A stretch of 37,122 nucleotides of DNA, taken from a virus. The stretch is taken from positions 1 through 37,122 of IMG/VR virus record IMGVR_UViG_3300034106_000536; one strand, written 5' to 3'. Within the stretch, counting starts at the first letter, position 1. Every line of letters starts with the position of its first letter. The notes under the pieces are model-generated. The model saw nothing but the letters and a program-made list of their open reading frames with translations. It was not told where the DNA came from and made no database searches. Below are positions 5,843-14,835 of this stretch, one piece after another. The position numbers were made by a program, and so were the translations under genes.

Positions 5843-7195
5843 ATGGCAAATTCAAAATTATTGAAAGAAGCAATCGCTGATGCCAAAGCCGTTAAAGAAA
5901 CCGCTTTAGCAAACGCAAAACTTGCACTTGAAGAGGCATTTACTCCTAGACTTCAATCTATCTTATCTCAAAAGATGAGAGCAGAAGCTGAAGCAGAGGA
6001 TACAGATGCTGAAAAAGTGGATGAGGAATTGAGTTCAGATGGTATCGGTTCTAAATCAGACGCTGGATACCCTCAAACCCCTGGCGCAAACCCATCTTAC
6101 GATGCAACCACTGATTTATCGGTAGGTGTAAAGAAAGATAGTGGTAAGCCAGAAGCAGCTGGTACTGACTACAAAAAAGTAGCAGACATCAACGAAGAAG
6201 ATGATTATGACTTCGGTGGTGAAGAAGAAGACCCTAACGCAGCAGAAATCGCAGAATTAAAAGCGAGATTAGCAGAATTAGAAGGTGAAGAAGAAGAAGC
6301 CCCAATGGAAGCTGAATACGGTATGGATTCAGAAGAAGACCCAATGGAAGGTGAGTATGGTATGGATTCAGAAGAAGACCCAATGGAAGGTGAGTATGGT
6401 ATGGATTCAGAAGAAGATTCAGAAGATGCTATGGATTTAGAATCTATTATCAGAGAATTGGAATCACAATTAGGTGACGAAGAAGAAACAAACGAAGAAG
6501 AGCATGAAGAAGAAGACCCTAACGCAGCACAAATTGCAGAATTAAGAAGACAATTAGCTGAATTAGAAGGTAGTGAAGAAGAAGAACCAAAAACTGAATC
6601 TAAAAGATTAAGAGAATCACGTAGAAGATTGAAAGAAAATTTAGCAGATGGTTCTGAAGCAGGTACTGACAAAGGAGAAACTCCTAAAGTTGTTGTAACA
6701 AACGAAGCTGAAGAAGAAGATGATACACTAGATTTGGATGAAATTCTTCGTGAAATGGAAGCGGACATGGCAGGTGACAAAGAGAAAGTTGATGAAGAAG
6801 AAGATAAAGAAGAATTGAAAGCAGACTTAAACGAAGCTTACAAAACTATCAAATCTCTTCAAAAAACTATTAACGAAGTTAATCTTTTAAATGCGAAGCT
6901 TTTATTTGCAAACAAATTATTCAGAGCACACAACATGACTAACGAACAAAAAGTGAAAGTGATTGAAACTTTGGATAGAACAAAATCAGTTAGAGAGGTT
7001 AAATTGGTGTTCTCTACATTAGCAGAGAATTTCAAATATACAACATCTTCTAACAAATTAACTAAAAGAGCCATTTCAGAAGGTATCGCTAGTAAAGCAG
7101 TTAAATCTACAAAACCTGCACAAGCTAAAGCGGTAATTAATGAATCGGTTAATTTTGCTAACAGATTTAAGAAATTAGCAGGTATTATTAAATAA
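5843..7195 (+). CDS. 22: Prohead scaffold core protein, T4 gp22-like
   Basis: This highly acidic, helical 450-residue protein is longer than T4 gp22 (269). The C-terminal region ('LLNAKLLFANKLFRAHNMTN', then the EVK-containing stretch and 'NESVNFANRFKKLAGI' near the end) has the typical look of T4-type scaffold proteins. The middle is expanded by acidic repeats: two copies of a coiled-coil unit beginning 'DPNAA(E/Q)IAEL' and three tandem 13-residue units ('PMEGEYGMDSEED'). Many ΦxE sites ('LLKEA', 'ALEEA', 'VINES') fit its degradation by the prohead protease during maturation. It lies directly upstream of the capsid gene, as in T4. The leader is A-rich with no Shine-Dalgarno, and a T4-type late box lies 28 nt upstream. 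Confidence 0.9.
   Translation: MANSKLLKEAIADAKAVKETALANAKLALEEAFTPRLQSILSQKMRAEAEAEDTDAEKVDEELSSDGIGSKSDAGYPQTPGANPSYDATTDLSVGVKKDSGKPEAAGTDYKKVADINEEDDYDFGGEEEDPNAAEIAELKARLAELEGEEEEAPMEAEYGMDSEEDPMEGEYGMDSEEDPMEGEYGMDSEEDSEDAMDLESIIRELESQLGDEEETNEEEHEEEDPNAAQIAELRRQLAELEGSEEEEPKTESKRLRESRRRLKENLADGSEAGTDKGETPKVVVTNEAEEEDDTLDLDEILREMEADMAGDKEKVDEEEDKEELKADLNEAYKTIKSLQKTINEVNLLNAKLLFANKLFRAHNMTNEQKVKVIETLDRTKSVREVKLVFSTLAENFKYTTSSNKLTKRAISEGIASKAVKSTKPAQAKAVINESVNFANRFKKLAGIIK
6302..6418 (+). repeat. Three tandem 39-bp repeats in the scaffold gene
   Basis: The units are 6302-6340, 6341-6379 and 6380-6418. The second and third are identical except for the last base; the first differs at a few positions. 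Each encodes 13 residues (P-M-E-x-E-Y-G-M-D-S-E-E-D), so copy number can change without frameshift. They are in-frame and enlarge the acidic centre of the scaffold. Confidence 0.95.
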
Positions 7196-7223
7196 TTAAA
7201 TAACACAAACAAATTCATTCAAA

Positions 7224-8840
7224 ATGAACATTAAAAAATTAATGAGCGGCGCGAACCCACAGAGCGTGATGCTTGAGCAAACCAGAGGTTTGAAAGGCAA
7301 ATGGGAAAGAACAGGACTACTTGAAGGAGTAGGTTCTGAAACTACAAAGCATGGTATGGCAGTAATGTTAGAAAACCAAGCAAAGCAATTATTGGATGAG
7401 GCAACTCGTACTGGTACTTCTTCAGGTTCTGAAGAGTGGGCTGGTGTTGCTCTACCTTTGGTAAGAAGAATCTTCGGTTCTATTGCAGCGAAAGAATTCG
7501 TTTCAGTTCAACCAATGAACTTACCTTCAGGTCTTATCTTCTACATGGATTTCAAATATGGTACTAACCCAGCAGGTAATCCAAACTTTACTGGTTCTTC
7601 ATTATTCGGTAATGGTGGTACTTTTGGTAAAGATTCATTATCCCCAGCTGGTAACAAATTAGGTTCAACTCAAGCAGCTGAAGGTGGTTTGTATGGCGCA
7701 GGACGTTTTGGATACACAATCAACAATGCTACTGCAGAAATCACTTCAACATTCGCTTCAGCATCTTTAGCTGATATCGATTTTGATTTAACTTCGGGTT
7801 CAGTTTCTGCATCATTTGCAGGTAACACATTGAAGAAAATCATAGTTCCATTACCATCTGACGCAGATTTCAATGGTGTTAGAGCGTTCGAACCAACATT
7901 CTTAACTGGTTCAGCAGTAAATGGAATTTTCCCTCAATACACTACTAAAAACGGTTCAAATGTTGAATTCGTTGCAACTGTAACTGGTTTATCAAACTTG
8001 GCTACTGTTGGTGTATCGTTGGCATACCACAAACAACCTACTGATATCTCTCGTGGAGATTTCGAAGATAGAGGAACAGATTTGGCAATTCCAGAAATTG
8101 AATTGGAATTGAAATCAGAGCCTATCGTTGCTAAAACACGTAAGTTGAAAGCAATTTGGACTCCTGAATTGGCGCAAGATTTGAACGCATATCACTCTGT
8201 AGATGCAGAAGCTGAATTAACTCAAATGTTATCTGAATACATCTCTTTAGAGATTGATTTGGAAATCCTTGAGATGTTGCAGCAGAACGCATTCACAACT
8301 GAATATTGGTCAGCAAAAGTTGGATATGAGTGGAATGGTGCAGGATTCGCTATTGATTCTTCTGCGGCAGCAGCTTCAGCATACCAGAAGAACACTTGGT
8401 TCCAAACTTTGGGTATCAAATTACAAAAAGTATCTAACAAGATTCACCAATTGACTATGAGAGGTGGAGCAAACTTCGTTGTTGTTTCTCCAAACGTAGC
8501 TACAATTTTGGAATCTATGAACGGATTCTCTGCTAACCCAGGTAAAGATGCGTTAACTTTCGCAGCAGGTGTAACTAACATCGGACAAATCTCTAACAGA
8601 TACGATGTTTACAAAAACCCTTACATGACTGAAAACGTAATCTTGTTAGGTTTCAAAGGTTCTAACTTCTTCGAGACTGGAGCAGTTTACGCACCTTATG
8701 TACCATTGATTATGACTCCTTTAGTGTACGACCCAACCAACTTTACTCCACGTAGAGGTGTTATGACTCGTTACGCTAAAAAGATTGTAAGACCAGAATT
8801 CTATGGTAAAGTTTTAGTTGACGGTTTAGATACTCTTTAA
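7224..8840 (+). CDS. 23: Major capsid protein, T4 gp23-like
   Basis: The product has 538 residues, close to T4 gp23 (521), and belongs to the HK97-fold capsid class of T4-like phages. The N-terminal ~59 residues are helical and end at 'MLENQAKQLLDEATRTG'; L57-D58-E59 followed by Ala60 is a textbook gp21 site, as T4 gp23 is cut after residue 65. The conserved region 'WAGVALPLVRRIFGSIAAKE' follows directly, then 'VQPMNLPSGLIFYMDFKYG'. The C-terminal part contains 'SNFFETGAVYAPYVPLIMTP' and ends 'RPEFYGKVLVDGLDTL'. It starts 28 nt after the scaffold stop without its own promoter box, so it is probably read on the scaffold transcript. A strong terminator follows. Codon use is slightly more C-rich than in the fibre genes, as expected for a highly expressed gene. 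Confidence 0.96.
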   Translation: MNIKKLMSGANPQSVMLEQTRGLKGKWERTGLLEGVGSETTKHGMAVMLENQAKQLLDEATRTGTSSGSEEWAGVALPLVRRIFGSIAAKEFVSVQPMNLPSGLIFYMDFKYGTNPAGNPNFTGSSLFGNGGTFGKDSLSPAGNKLGSTQAAEGGLYGAGRFGYTINNATAEITSTFASASLADIDFDLTSGSVSASFAGNTLKKIIVPLPSDADFNGVRAFEPTFLTGSAVNGIFPQYTTKNGSNVEFVATVTGLSNLATVGVSLAYHKQPTDISRGDFEDRGTDLAIPEIELELKSEPIVAKTRKLKAIWTPELAQDLNAYHSVDAEAELTQMLSEYISLEIDLEILEMLQQNAFTTEYWSAKVGYEWNGAGFAIDSSAAAASAYQKNTWFQTLGIKLQKVSNKIHQLTMRGGANFVVVSPNVATILESMNGFSANPGKDALTFAAGVTNIGQISNRYDVYKNPYMTENVILLGFKGSNFFETGAVYAPYVPLIMTPLVYDPTNFTPRRGVMTRYAKKIVRPEFYGKVLVDGLDTL

Positions 8841-8864
8841 TATTTAGAGTTTTTAAATTAAATT

Positions 8865-8896
8865 AGAGGGAGCAGTGATGTTCCCTCTTTTTTTTT
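8865..8896 (+). terminator. Intrinsic terminator after the major capsid gene
   Basis: The stem AGAGGGA/TCCCTCT (8865-8871 and 8882-8888), with a 10-nt loop, is followed by a long T run to 8896. It is well placed 25 nt after the capsid stop. Confidence 0.88.
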
Positions 8897-8905
8897 ATAT
8901 TTATA
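8897..8905 (+). promoter_or_regulatory. ATATTTATA box before the head-fibre gene
   Basis: An exact 9-mer immediately after the capsid terminator, 35 nt before the ATG at 8941. The terminator-box-gene order supports a new transcription start. Confidence 0.5.
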
Positions 8906-8940
8906 TGAGTAATCATTTAATAACTAAAAAACATAAACAA

Positions 8941-9276
8941 ATGGCATACCCAGAAGAAAGATATTCAATAACGGAAACTGCAAAAGATTTACCAACATAT
9001 ACGGTAGAAAGTACGGACAAAATTTTAGCTAGACAAGCAGATGGTAAATTAGGATATATATTAGTATCCGATTTACAAGTAACATTGGATGGTGATGGGC
9101 TGGCAACCGATGCCTCTGTTACCTCATTGAGTGGTAGTATTGCAACTAAAATGGCAAATACTTCATTTGGATATGTTACTGGTAGTTTTGCAAATGATGG
9201 TGCTGCAGCATCGGCTGGCGTTCCAGTTGGTGGATTGTATCACACTACAGGTACGGTTAAAGTTAGATTAACATAG
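8941..9276 (+). CDS. Probable head fibre/decoration protein
   Basis: I start the gene at ATG 8941 ('MAYPEERYSITETAKDL'). Upstream in-frame ATGs lie within the capsid terminator and the promoter-like box, so the longer reading is unlikely. The 111-residue product has an N-terminal attachment-like part, then 'TSLSGSIATKMANTSFGYVT', and ends 'AGVPVGGLYHTTGTVKVRLT'. This A-G-V-x-x-G-G-L-Y ending is typical of small phage fibre and head-fibre proteins. Its position between the capsid protein and the neck genes, in its own transcription unit with box and terminator, suggests a capsid-attached fibre or decoration protein. It could instead be a neck whisker. Confidence 0.7.
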   Translation: MAYPEERYSITETAKDLPTYTVESTDKILARQADGKLGYILVSDLQVTLDGDGLATDASVTSLSGSIATKMANTSFGYVTGSFANDGAAASAGVPVGGLYHTTGTVKVRLT

Positions 9277-9296
9277 TTTTAATTTTATTAAAAATG

Positions 9297-9330
9297 AAAA
9301 AGAGATGATAGAAATGTTATCTCTTTTTTT
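9297..9330 (+). terminator. Intrinsic terminator after the head-fibre gene
   Basis: The stem AAAAGAGAT/ATCTCTTTT (9298-9306 and 9319-9327), with a 12-nt loop, is followed by T's to 9330, 20 nt after the TAG stop. Confidence 0.82.
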
Positions 9331-9336
9331 ATTCTT

Positions 9337-9345
9337 ATATTTATA
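9337..9345 (+). promoter_or_regulatory. ATATTTATA box before the neck operon
   Basis: An exact 9-mer just downstream of a terminator and 25 nt before the ATG at 9371. It is the only box before the run of neck and tail-completion genes up to 13032. Confidence 0.5.
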
Positions 9346-9370
9346 GTAGTAAACCTATAAATTTTAAGAA

Positions 9371-10579
9371 ATGTCTATAAACACATATTGGTCTGGCTCA
9401 ACGGCATCCGCATTTTTATCGGCATCTGCATCTGCGGAAGCAACTCCGTTTGGATTATATGATTCAGATGCAGAATTTAGAACCGATGCACCAAAAACGG
9501 CAGTTTGGGTTGCAAAGAGATTGGGGTATCCTATTGTAAATATTGAATTAGATAACCAACAAATATGGGCCTGTTTTGAAGAATCCGTTTCGGAATATTC
9601 TGCACAAATAAATCAATTCAATCTTCGTAATAATCTTGATATTCTAAAAGGACAGCCAAAAGGTAAGGTTTCAAATTATTCACAAACACTTGTAGACGGT
9701 TCATATTTACCAACAACAGTTCGTATGTCCCAACAATATGGTACATTAGCAGGAGTAGGTGGTTCAACTTCAATTAAAAAAGCATATATCAATTTAACTG
9801 CTGGACAACAGAAATACAACATAATGAGTTCATCTGTTGATGTGGAAACATCTGCATCGTTTTCTACACTATTTACAGGAAGTTCAACGGTGGATGTAAC
9901 TAGAGTGTATCACGAAGCAACTCCTGCTATTGCACGATTCTTTGACCCGTATTCGGTAGGAGCACAAGGTACTTTAAATTTAATAAGTGAATTAGGATTT
10001 GGAAACTTTTCACCTGCTGCACAATTCTTAATGATGCCTATTTACGAAGATGTGTTAAGAATGCAACAAATTGAATTAAATGACCATATTCGTAAATCGG
10101 CTCACACATTTAATATAGTAGATAATAAATTAGAAATATTTCCTGTACCTACCGATGGAACTGTTAGTAGAGTTTATTTTGAATACATAAGTAGAGATGA
10201 ATTTGAACATGATTCTCAAACTGTTCAAGCAGATTCACTTTCGGATTATTCAGATATTCCGTATGATTTTATTCAATACTCAAATATAAACGATGTTGGT
10301 AAACAATGGATTAGAAAATATACATTAGCACTTTCAAAAGAATTATTAGGAGCAATTAGAGAGAAATACTCAAATGTTCCGATACCTGATGGTGAAGTAT
10401 CACTGGATGGAGCAGCATTGAGAGCTGAAGCACAAGTGGAGAAGGATATGTTGATAACCCAATTAAGAGAAAATTTGGAAGAATTGAGTAGGAAAAATGT
10501 GATGGAAAATAAAGCACATGAATCAACACATCAGCAAGAAATGTTGAGAAAAGTTCCACTTAAAATATATGTAGGATAA
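9371..10579 (+). CDS. 13: Neck protein, T4 gp13-like
   Basis: This 402-residue protein is of the T4 neck class that joins the filled head to the tail. The C-terminal half carries the recognisable stretch 'KQWIRKYTLALSKELLGAIR' followed by 'KYSNVPIPDGEVSLDGAALR' and a helical end, as seen in gp13-like proteins of T4 relatives. The middle contains 'ELGFGNFSPAAQFLMMPIYE', and the preceding region is beta-rich. It is longer than T4 gp13 (309) because of an N-terminal Ser/Ala-rich extension and an insertion around residues 120-180. It is followed after 1 nt by the gp14-like gene, the same order as in T4. Confidence 0.82.
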   Translation: MSINTYWSGSTASAFLSASASAEATPFGLYDSDAEFRTDAPKTAVWVAKRLGYPIVNIELDNQQIWACFEESVSEYSAQINQFNLRNNLDILKGQPKGKVSNYSQTLVDGSYLPTTVRMSQQYGTLAGVGGSTSIKKAYINLTAGQQKYNIMSSSVDVETSASFSTLFTGSSTVDVTRVYHEATPAIARFFDPYSVGAQGTLNLISELGFGNFSPAAQFLMMPIYEDVLRMQQIELNDHIRKSAHTFNIVDNKLEIFPVPTDGTVSRVYFEYISRDEFEHDSQTVQADSLSDYSDIPYDFIQYSNINDVGKQWIRKYTLALSKELLGAIREKYSNVPIPDGEVSLDGAALRAEAQVEKDMLITQLRENLEELSRKNVMENKAHESTHQQEMLRKVPLKIYVG

Positions 10580-10580
10580 T

Positions 10581-11036
10581 ATGCCAAAGTTTTTATTAGG
10601 TAGAGATATTGATTTTTTCAAAAGTATAGCCAGAGAATTGGTTGATACTGTTATAGAAAATACTGTCGTTTTATATAAAATAAATTTAAATGAAACGAAG
10701 ATAAATATCTATGGTGAAGCATTAAATAAAACCTGGCACACTGGTGTAGAACTATACGCATTAATTGATAAAGAAGCACAATCAACTCAATATGAAGGAT
10801 TTGGGTCTGATACACTTCAAGATATAACATTTAAATTTGATAGAGGATTATTAGAAGAACGAAATATACATCCTGAAATAGGTGATGTTGTTTATTTTGA
10901 TAATCAATATTATGAAATTGGTAATGTAAATGAAGTGCAATTTATTGGTGGTTTACCTGCTAATACTTATAGTATAGTATGTTTTGCATTTTTAGTAAGT
11001 AAATCTAATCTTAATATTGAAAAGAGAATAACATAA
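10581..11036 (+). CDS. 14: Neck/head-closure protein, T4 gp14-like
   Basis: The 151-residue product begins 'MPKFLLGRDIDFFKSIAREL' and contains 'YGEALNKTW' and 'HPEIGDVVYFDNQYYEIGNV', the landmarks of gp14-like head-completion proteins in T4 relatives. It is shorter than T4 gp14 (256). In the family it binds gp13 to close the packaged head and form the tail docking site. It is packed tightly between the gp13-like and gp15-like genes (1 nt and 4 nt gaps), which supports the assignment. Confidence 0.75.
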   Translation: MPKFLLGRDIDFFKSIARELVDTVIENTVVLYKINLNETKINIYGEALNKTWHTGVELYALIDKEAQSTQYEGFGSDTLQDITFKFDRGLLEERNIHPEIGDVVYFDNQYYEIGNVNEVQFIGGLPANTYSIVCFAFLVSKSNLNIEKRIT

Positions 11037-11040
11037 AAAT

Positions 11041-12156
11041 ATGTCTACAAATCCATTAAGAAAACAGGAGAGAATTCTTCAAACTAAAAAGGAAAAAGGA
11101 GAATTAAGACAATCGGTATCTTTATTTGATATTGATTATGCTATGATGTCTTATTTGGAAGATACGGCATTACCTACATTAGATGATAATGGTAAGGCTT
11201 TAAAAATACCTGTCATATATGGAAACTCCGAACGATGGAATGGAGCAAGAAGACAGGGAGTTTACAGAGATGCAAATGGTAAGCTTCAATTACCAATTAT
11301 GATGATTCGTAGAACATCTATTGCTAAAGATGATACTATGCCAATGCAAAATCGGCATGTAACTTATCAAGGTATTACAAAATATTCTAAAGATAATAGA
11401 TATGATAGGTTTACACTATTGGGAAATAATTATAAACCAAAATACGAAATATATAAAATTCAAATGCCAGAATATGTAGAATTAAACTATGATTGCATGG
11501 TTTGGACTTCTTACATAGAACATTTAAATTCGGTGATAGAACAATTACAATATACTGGTACATATTGGGGTGATAAAAATGGATTTCAATTTAGAACAAG
11601 TTTAGGAGATTTTAATGTAATAAACGAAGTTGGGGATGGCACTGAAAGAGTTAATAGAATTGAATTTAGTTTATCAGTTAAAGCTCATTTACTTCCTGAA
11701 AAATTTGACGGAGAAGATACCACTAAAAAATCATTTTCTACGCAAAGAGTTGTGGTATCAACTGAAACGGATGTAACAAGTGGAACTGGTAGGTTAGAAG
11801 GTATATTAACTACACCATCACCATATTATGATAATAAAGATTTGATTGATTTTCTTTCTTTAAATAACAGTAAAATACAAAATCCAATAGTATCTAATAC
11901 CATTACATTCGGTGGGATAAAATTAATAAAAACTCCACCTACTTTAATATCAGTAGTTACTGGTGGTATAGTGGTTGGTGATAATACATACGATATTAAA
12001 GTTTATATAAATGGTACACGATATTACCATAATACACACTTTTCTATAAGTATAACATCATCATCTTTAACTATTAATTTTATTCAAGCAAATTTAGGAT
12101 TTGCAGTTGATAGTGGAGATGAAATTTCCATAACAGGTAAATTTATAAATGTGTAA
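11041..12156 (+). CDS. 15: Tail terminator/sheath stabiliser, T4 gp15-like
   Basis: This is a 371-residue protein. Residues 57-95 include 'IPVIYGNSERWNGARRQGVY' and 'RDANGKLQLPIMMIRRTS', the core signature of T4-like tail-sheath stabilisers, which cap the contractile tail and bind the neck. T4 gp15 has 272 residues. The extra length is a C-terminal beta domain (about 285-371, 'IKVYINGTRYYHNTHFSISI' to 'GDEISITGKF') that resembles the products of the next two genes. The final TAA shares its last A with the next ATG, so translation is probably coupled. Confidence 0.82.
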   Translation: MSTNPLRKQERILQTKKEKGELRQSVSLFDIDYAMMSYLEDTALPTLDDNGKALKIPVIYGNSERWNGARRQGVYRDANGKLQLPIMMIRRTSIAKDDTMPMQNRHVTYQGITKYSKDNRYDRFTLLGNNYKPKYEIYKIQMPEYVELNYDCMVWTSYIEHLNSVIEQLQYTGTYWGDKNGFQFRTSLGDFNVINEVGDGTERVNRIEFSLSVKAHLLPEKFDGEDTTKKSFSTQRVVVSTETDVTSGTGRLEGILTTPSPYYDNKDLIDFLSLNNSKIQNPIVSNTITFGGIKLIKTPPTLISVVTGGIVVGDNTYDIKVYINGTRYYHNTHFSISITSSSLTINFIQANLGFAVDSGDEISITGKFINV

Positions 12157-12485
12157 TGAAGAGAAGTCTTTTAGATATAACTCAAAAAATTAGTAGAAAA
12201 CCAGCTGATACCGAATTAACTCCAAAGGATTTAAATCACCCTACATATTCGATATGGGAAGCAAACGGTTGGAGGTTTGTTGAATTATTAAGAGAAATAG
12301 AATATAGAACAACGCAAGATAGATTGAGAGTAATAATTAACACTCAACATATATCGGCAGAAGATTATATAATAGAGGAAGGAAGTGAAGGATTGTTAAT
12401 CAAATTTATAAAAAATAATTTTGAATTTGGTTTGGATACTACTGATTATATTGAAATAACAGGTGATATAGAACGATATGCTTAA
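12156..12485 (+). CDS. Small tail-completion-region protein with beta domain
   Basis: The product has 109 residues. The first half is helical ('SIWEANGWRFVELLREIEYR'). The second half ('RLRVIINTQHISAEDYIIEE' to 'TTDYIEITGDIERY') follows the same strand pattern as the C-termini of both neighbours: V-x-I-N, then Y-x-I, then I-x-F, then D-x-I-x-I-x-G. It overlaps the preceding stop by 1 nt and the next gene by 8 nt. No named family is recognised. A minor structural component at the tail-head connection is inferred from context. Confidence 0.72.
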   Translation: MKRSLLDITQKISRKPADTELTPKDLNHPTYSIWEANGWRFVELLREIEYRTTQDRLRVIINTQHISAEDYIIEEGSEGLLIKFIKNNFEFGLDTTDYIEITGDIERYA

Positions 12486-13032
12486 TAGATTTAATTCAAA
12501 TGCGAAAAAATTAAATAGGATTATACCAAAAATAAATCCTAATAATTTAAATGATGATTTATACATCACAGGTAGTTTATTGAATATAGAAACACCGACT
12601 ACAAATAAATTTAATTCAAATTCTAAATCAAATCCAAATCCAACTAAATTAGTAAATAATAAAAATAAAATATCAGAATTTCATAATGAAATTTTACAAT
12701 TTAGTGGAAGAACGGTATCTAGAATAATTGATGCTTTTGATAATACTGGATTTGGAACTCTTACGATTTATAACGTAGCATTGGATTATGGAACTGAAGG
12801 AGCATCTCCTGAAAATTTTGAAATATTAGTTTATGGATTGCATTTACCAGGACATTACACTATTAAGGAAGTTGGAAATAATGTAGTAATTACATTATTA
12901 GATAATTATATAGATTATGATTCCATAACAGTAAATGATATATATGTTATAGGTAAATTGGTAGATATTCCAATTGCAACTGAAGATGGTTTTATCATAA
13001 CAACCGAAGATGGTTTAGACATAATAATATAA
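12478..13032 (+). CDS. Hypothetical structural protein with Asn-rich N-terminus and C-terminal beta domain
   Basis: This is a 184-residue protein. Residues 1-65 are Asn/Lys/Ser-rich and probably disordered ('FNSNSKSNPNPTKLVNNKNK'). Residues ~95-160 form a beta domain beginning 'YGTEGASPENFEILVYGLHL' with 'DYDSITVNDIYVIGKL' after it; such domains appear in structural proteins of T4-like environmental phages. The last residues repeat 'ATEDGF'/'TTEDGL', a short internal duplication. It overlaps the previous gene by 8 nt and lies 3 nt before the first fibre gene, marking the border between the tail-completion and fibre modules. Confidence 0.72.
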   Translation: MLNRFNSNAKKLNRIIPKINPNNLNDDLYITGSLLNIETPTTNKFNSNSKSNPNPTKLVNNKNKISEFHNEILQFSGRTVSRIIDAFDNTGFGTLTIYNVALDYGTEGASPENFEILVYGLHLPGHYTIKEVGNNVVITLLDNYIDYDSITVNDIYVIGKLVDIPIATEDGFIITTEDGLDIII

Positions 13033-13035
13033 TAA

Positions 13036-14832
13036 ATGGCAAACGTAAGAAAAAGGATATTAGAATTAACGGCATTAGAAAGTGCATCATTAAATACAAC
13101 AATAGTTGGTGTAGATGGTGGTATAACTTATAAAATAGAGTTGGATACCCTCGCAGATGCAGTTACTTCTAGAGTTAATATATTAGATAGAGACAGATTA
13201 GCATCTTTGGAATCGGTGACATCTTCGTTTGAAATCAAAGGTAGAAGTGTAATAAGTTCATCTGCACAAATAACTACATTAGGATTTATTAGTTCTTCTA
13301 CATCTATACCAGCTGGAACTATATCTTCATCTGCACAAATTACATTATTTGGATTTGTTAGTAGTTCAATTGATATAACTTCTTTAAATTCATTCACATC
13401 TTCGCAATCATCATTAAATACTGCATTCACAAACGGAATTACTGCAAGATTACAAACATCTTCGTTTAATGAATATACCTCATCGCAATCTACATCATCA
13501 TTAGTGGATAGATTAAACACAATTGAAAGTGTAAGTGGTAGTTGGATTACTGAAAGTGAAACGGGTTCATTTTTGACATCATTAAGTGGAGCAATAAGTT
13601 CTTCATCTCAATTAACATCATCATACGATACAAGATATACATTGAGTGGTAGTGTTCCAAATATACCAACGGGTTCATTTGCAACAACTGGTTCAAATAC
13701 TTTTATAGGTGAACAAATAATAAGTTCTTCTTTAATCGTAACTAATGAAATTAAAGGTATTGGAAATATATTTTTACAACCTGATGTTAATGATGCAAGA
13801 TATTTTCAAATTTATAATACTGCAGCACCTTCGGGTAATGATATTCACTTTAAAGGTAATACAGATTTCAACTACTTTGGTGACGATACCAATTACTTAA
13901 AAATAGATGATAGTGCACAAACAATAACAATTACCGGTGTTAATGGTGTATTTGTTAGTTCTTCATTAAATGTAACTGATTCAATCAATGGTACAATCAA
14001 CGCAACAAATGGTGTAATTAGTGGTTCATCACAATTGACATCTTCGTTTGATACAAGATATACATTGAGTGGTAGTGTTAGTGCAGTCCCATCTGGTACA
14101 ATAAGTGGTTCTTCACAATTGACATCATCATACGATGCAAGATATACTTTAAGTAGTTCATTTTCTTCAATATCATCATCATTTAATAGTAGATTTAATG
14201 GATTGGTAACTACTGGTTCAAACACATTTAGTGGGTCACAAATATTTAGTGGTTCAATGGTTGTTACATCAGGACAAATAATTGCATCTGCAATTACGAA
14301 CAATAGTTCATCACTATTCTTACAAAGTGGTAGTAATCTATATGTTCAAAATAATGGATTAGTAGAAATTACAGGTTCATTAAACGCAACATCTATAACG
14401 GGTTCAATAGCAGCAACCAATGGTGTAATAAGTGGTTCAACTCAATTGACAACTGCATTCCCATCAAAAACAACGGGAGCTTGGTCGGTACCAGCAGGAG
14501 CATCTACACAAAGTTTTACAGTTGAAGCTGGTGCTTCATATACAATGTGGGTAAATGGTAATATTCCAAATGGTATTATAACTTGGAACGCAACTGTAAC
14601 AACATCAAATACCAATGTTCCGGTAGTTGGTTCTCAATATGGTTGGTATTACACAGCAGGTAATGCATTAGTTTTAACTGCAATGCCTGACCAAATTATA
14701 GGTACAACTAATACTCTCATATCCTCTCCAACATCATACGCACCAAATACTTCAAATGTATTTAAGTTTGGTATCACAAATAATAGTGGGACAACCCAAA
14801 CAATTAATTACGGATATATAAAACTATCATAA
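13036..14832 (+). CDS. Tail-fibre-like protein with Ser-rich repeats
   Basis: The product has 598 residues. Residues 1-60 ('RKRILELTALESASLNTTIV') probably form the virion-attachment part. A long middle region is built from repeats of 'SGSSQLTSSYDTRYTLSGSV' and related Ser/Thr-rich units, typical of elongated trimeric fibres. The C-terminal ~120 residues form a compact beta domain starting 'GAWSVPAGASTQSFTVEAGA', with 'YTMWVNGNIPNGIITWNATV' and 'NTNVPVVGSQYGWYY', seen at the tips of fibre proteins in environmental T4-like phages. It could be a receptor-binding head or a structural cap. It starts 3 nt after the previous gene, so it is probably read from the 9337 box. Confidence 0.82.
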   Translation: MANVRKRILELTALESASLNTTIVGVDGGITYKIELDTLADAVTSRVNILDRDRLASLESVTSSFEIKGRSVISSSAQITTLGFISSSTSIPAGTISSSAQITLFGFVSSSIDITSLNSFTSSQSSLNTAFTNGITARLQTSSFNEYTSSQSTSSLVDRLNTIESVSGSWITESETGSFLTSLSGAISSSSQLTSSYDTRYTLSGSVPNIPTGSFATTGSNTFIGEQIISSSLIVTNEIKGIGNIFLQPDVNDARYFQIYNTAAPSGNDIHFKGNTDFNYFGDDTNYLKIDDSAQTITITGVNGVFVSSSLNVTDSINGTINATNGVISGSSQLTSSFDTRYTLSGSVSAVPSGTISGSSQLTSSYDARYTLSSSFSSISSSFNSRFNGLVTTGSNTFSGSQIFSGSMVVTSGQIIASAITNNSSSLFLQSGSNLYVQNNGLVEITGSLNATSITGSIAATNGVISGSTQLTTAFPSKTTGAWSVPAGASTQSFTVEAGASYTMWVNGNIPNGIITWNATVTTSNTNVPVVGSQYGWYYTAGNALVLTAMPDQIIGTTNTLISSPTSYAPNTSNVFKFGITNNSGTTQTINYGYIKLS

Positions 14833-14835
14833 GTT

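Noticed and set aside
6205-6780. Long open frame on the minus strand rich in Ser
   Set aside because: It is the mirror of the acidic Glu/Ser codons of the scaffold gene; no family resemblance, leader or promoter. The same explains other minus-strand frames under fibre genes.
8875-8940. Upstream extension of the head-fibre gene
   Set aside because: The extension would start inside the terminator of the capsid gene and cover the promoter-like box; ATG 8941 has the typical A-rich leader and fibre-type N-terminus.
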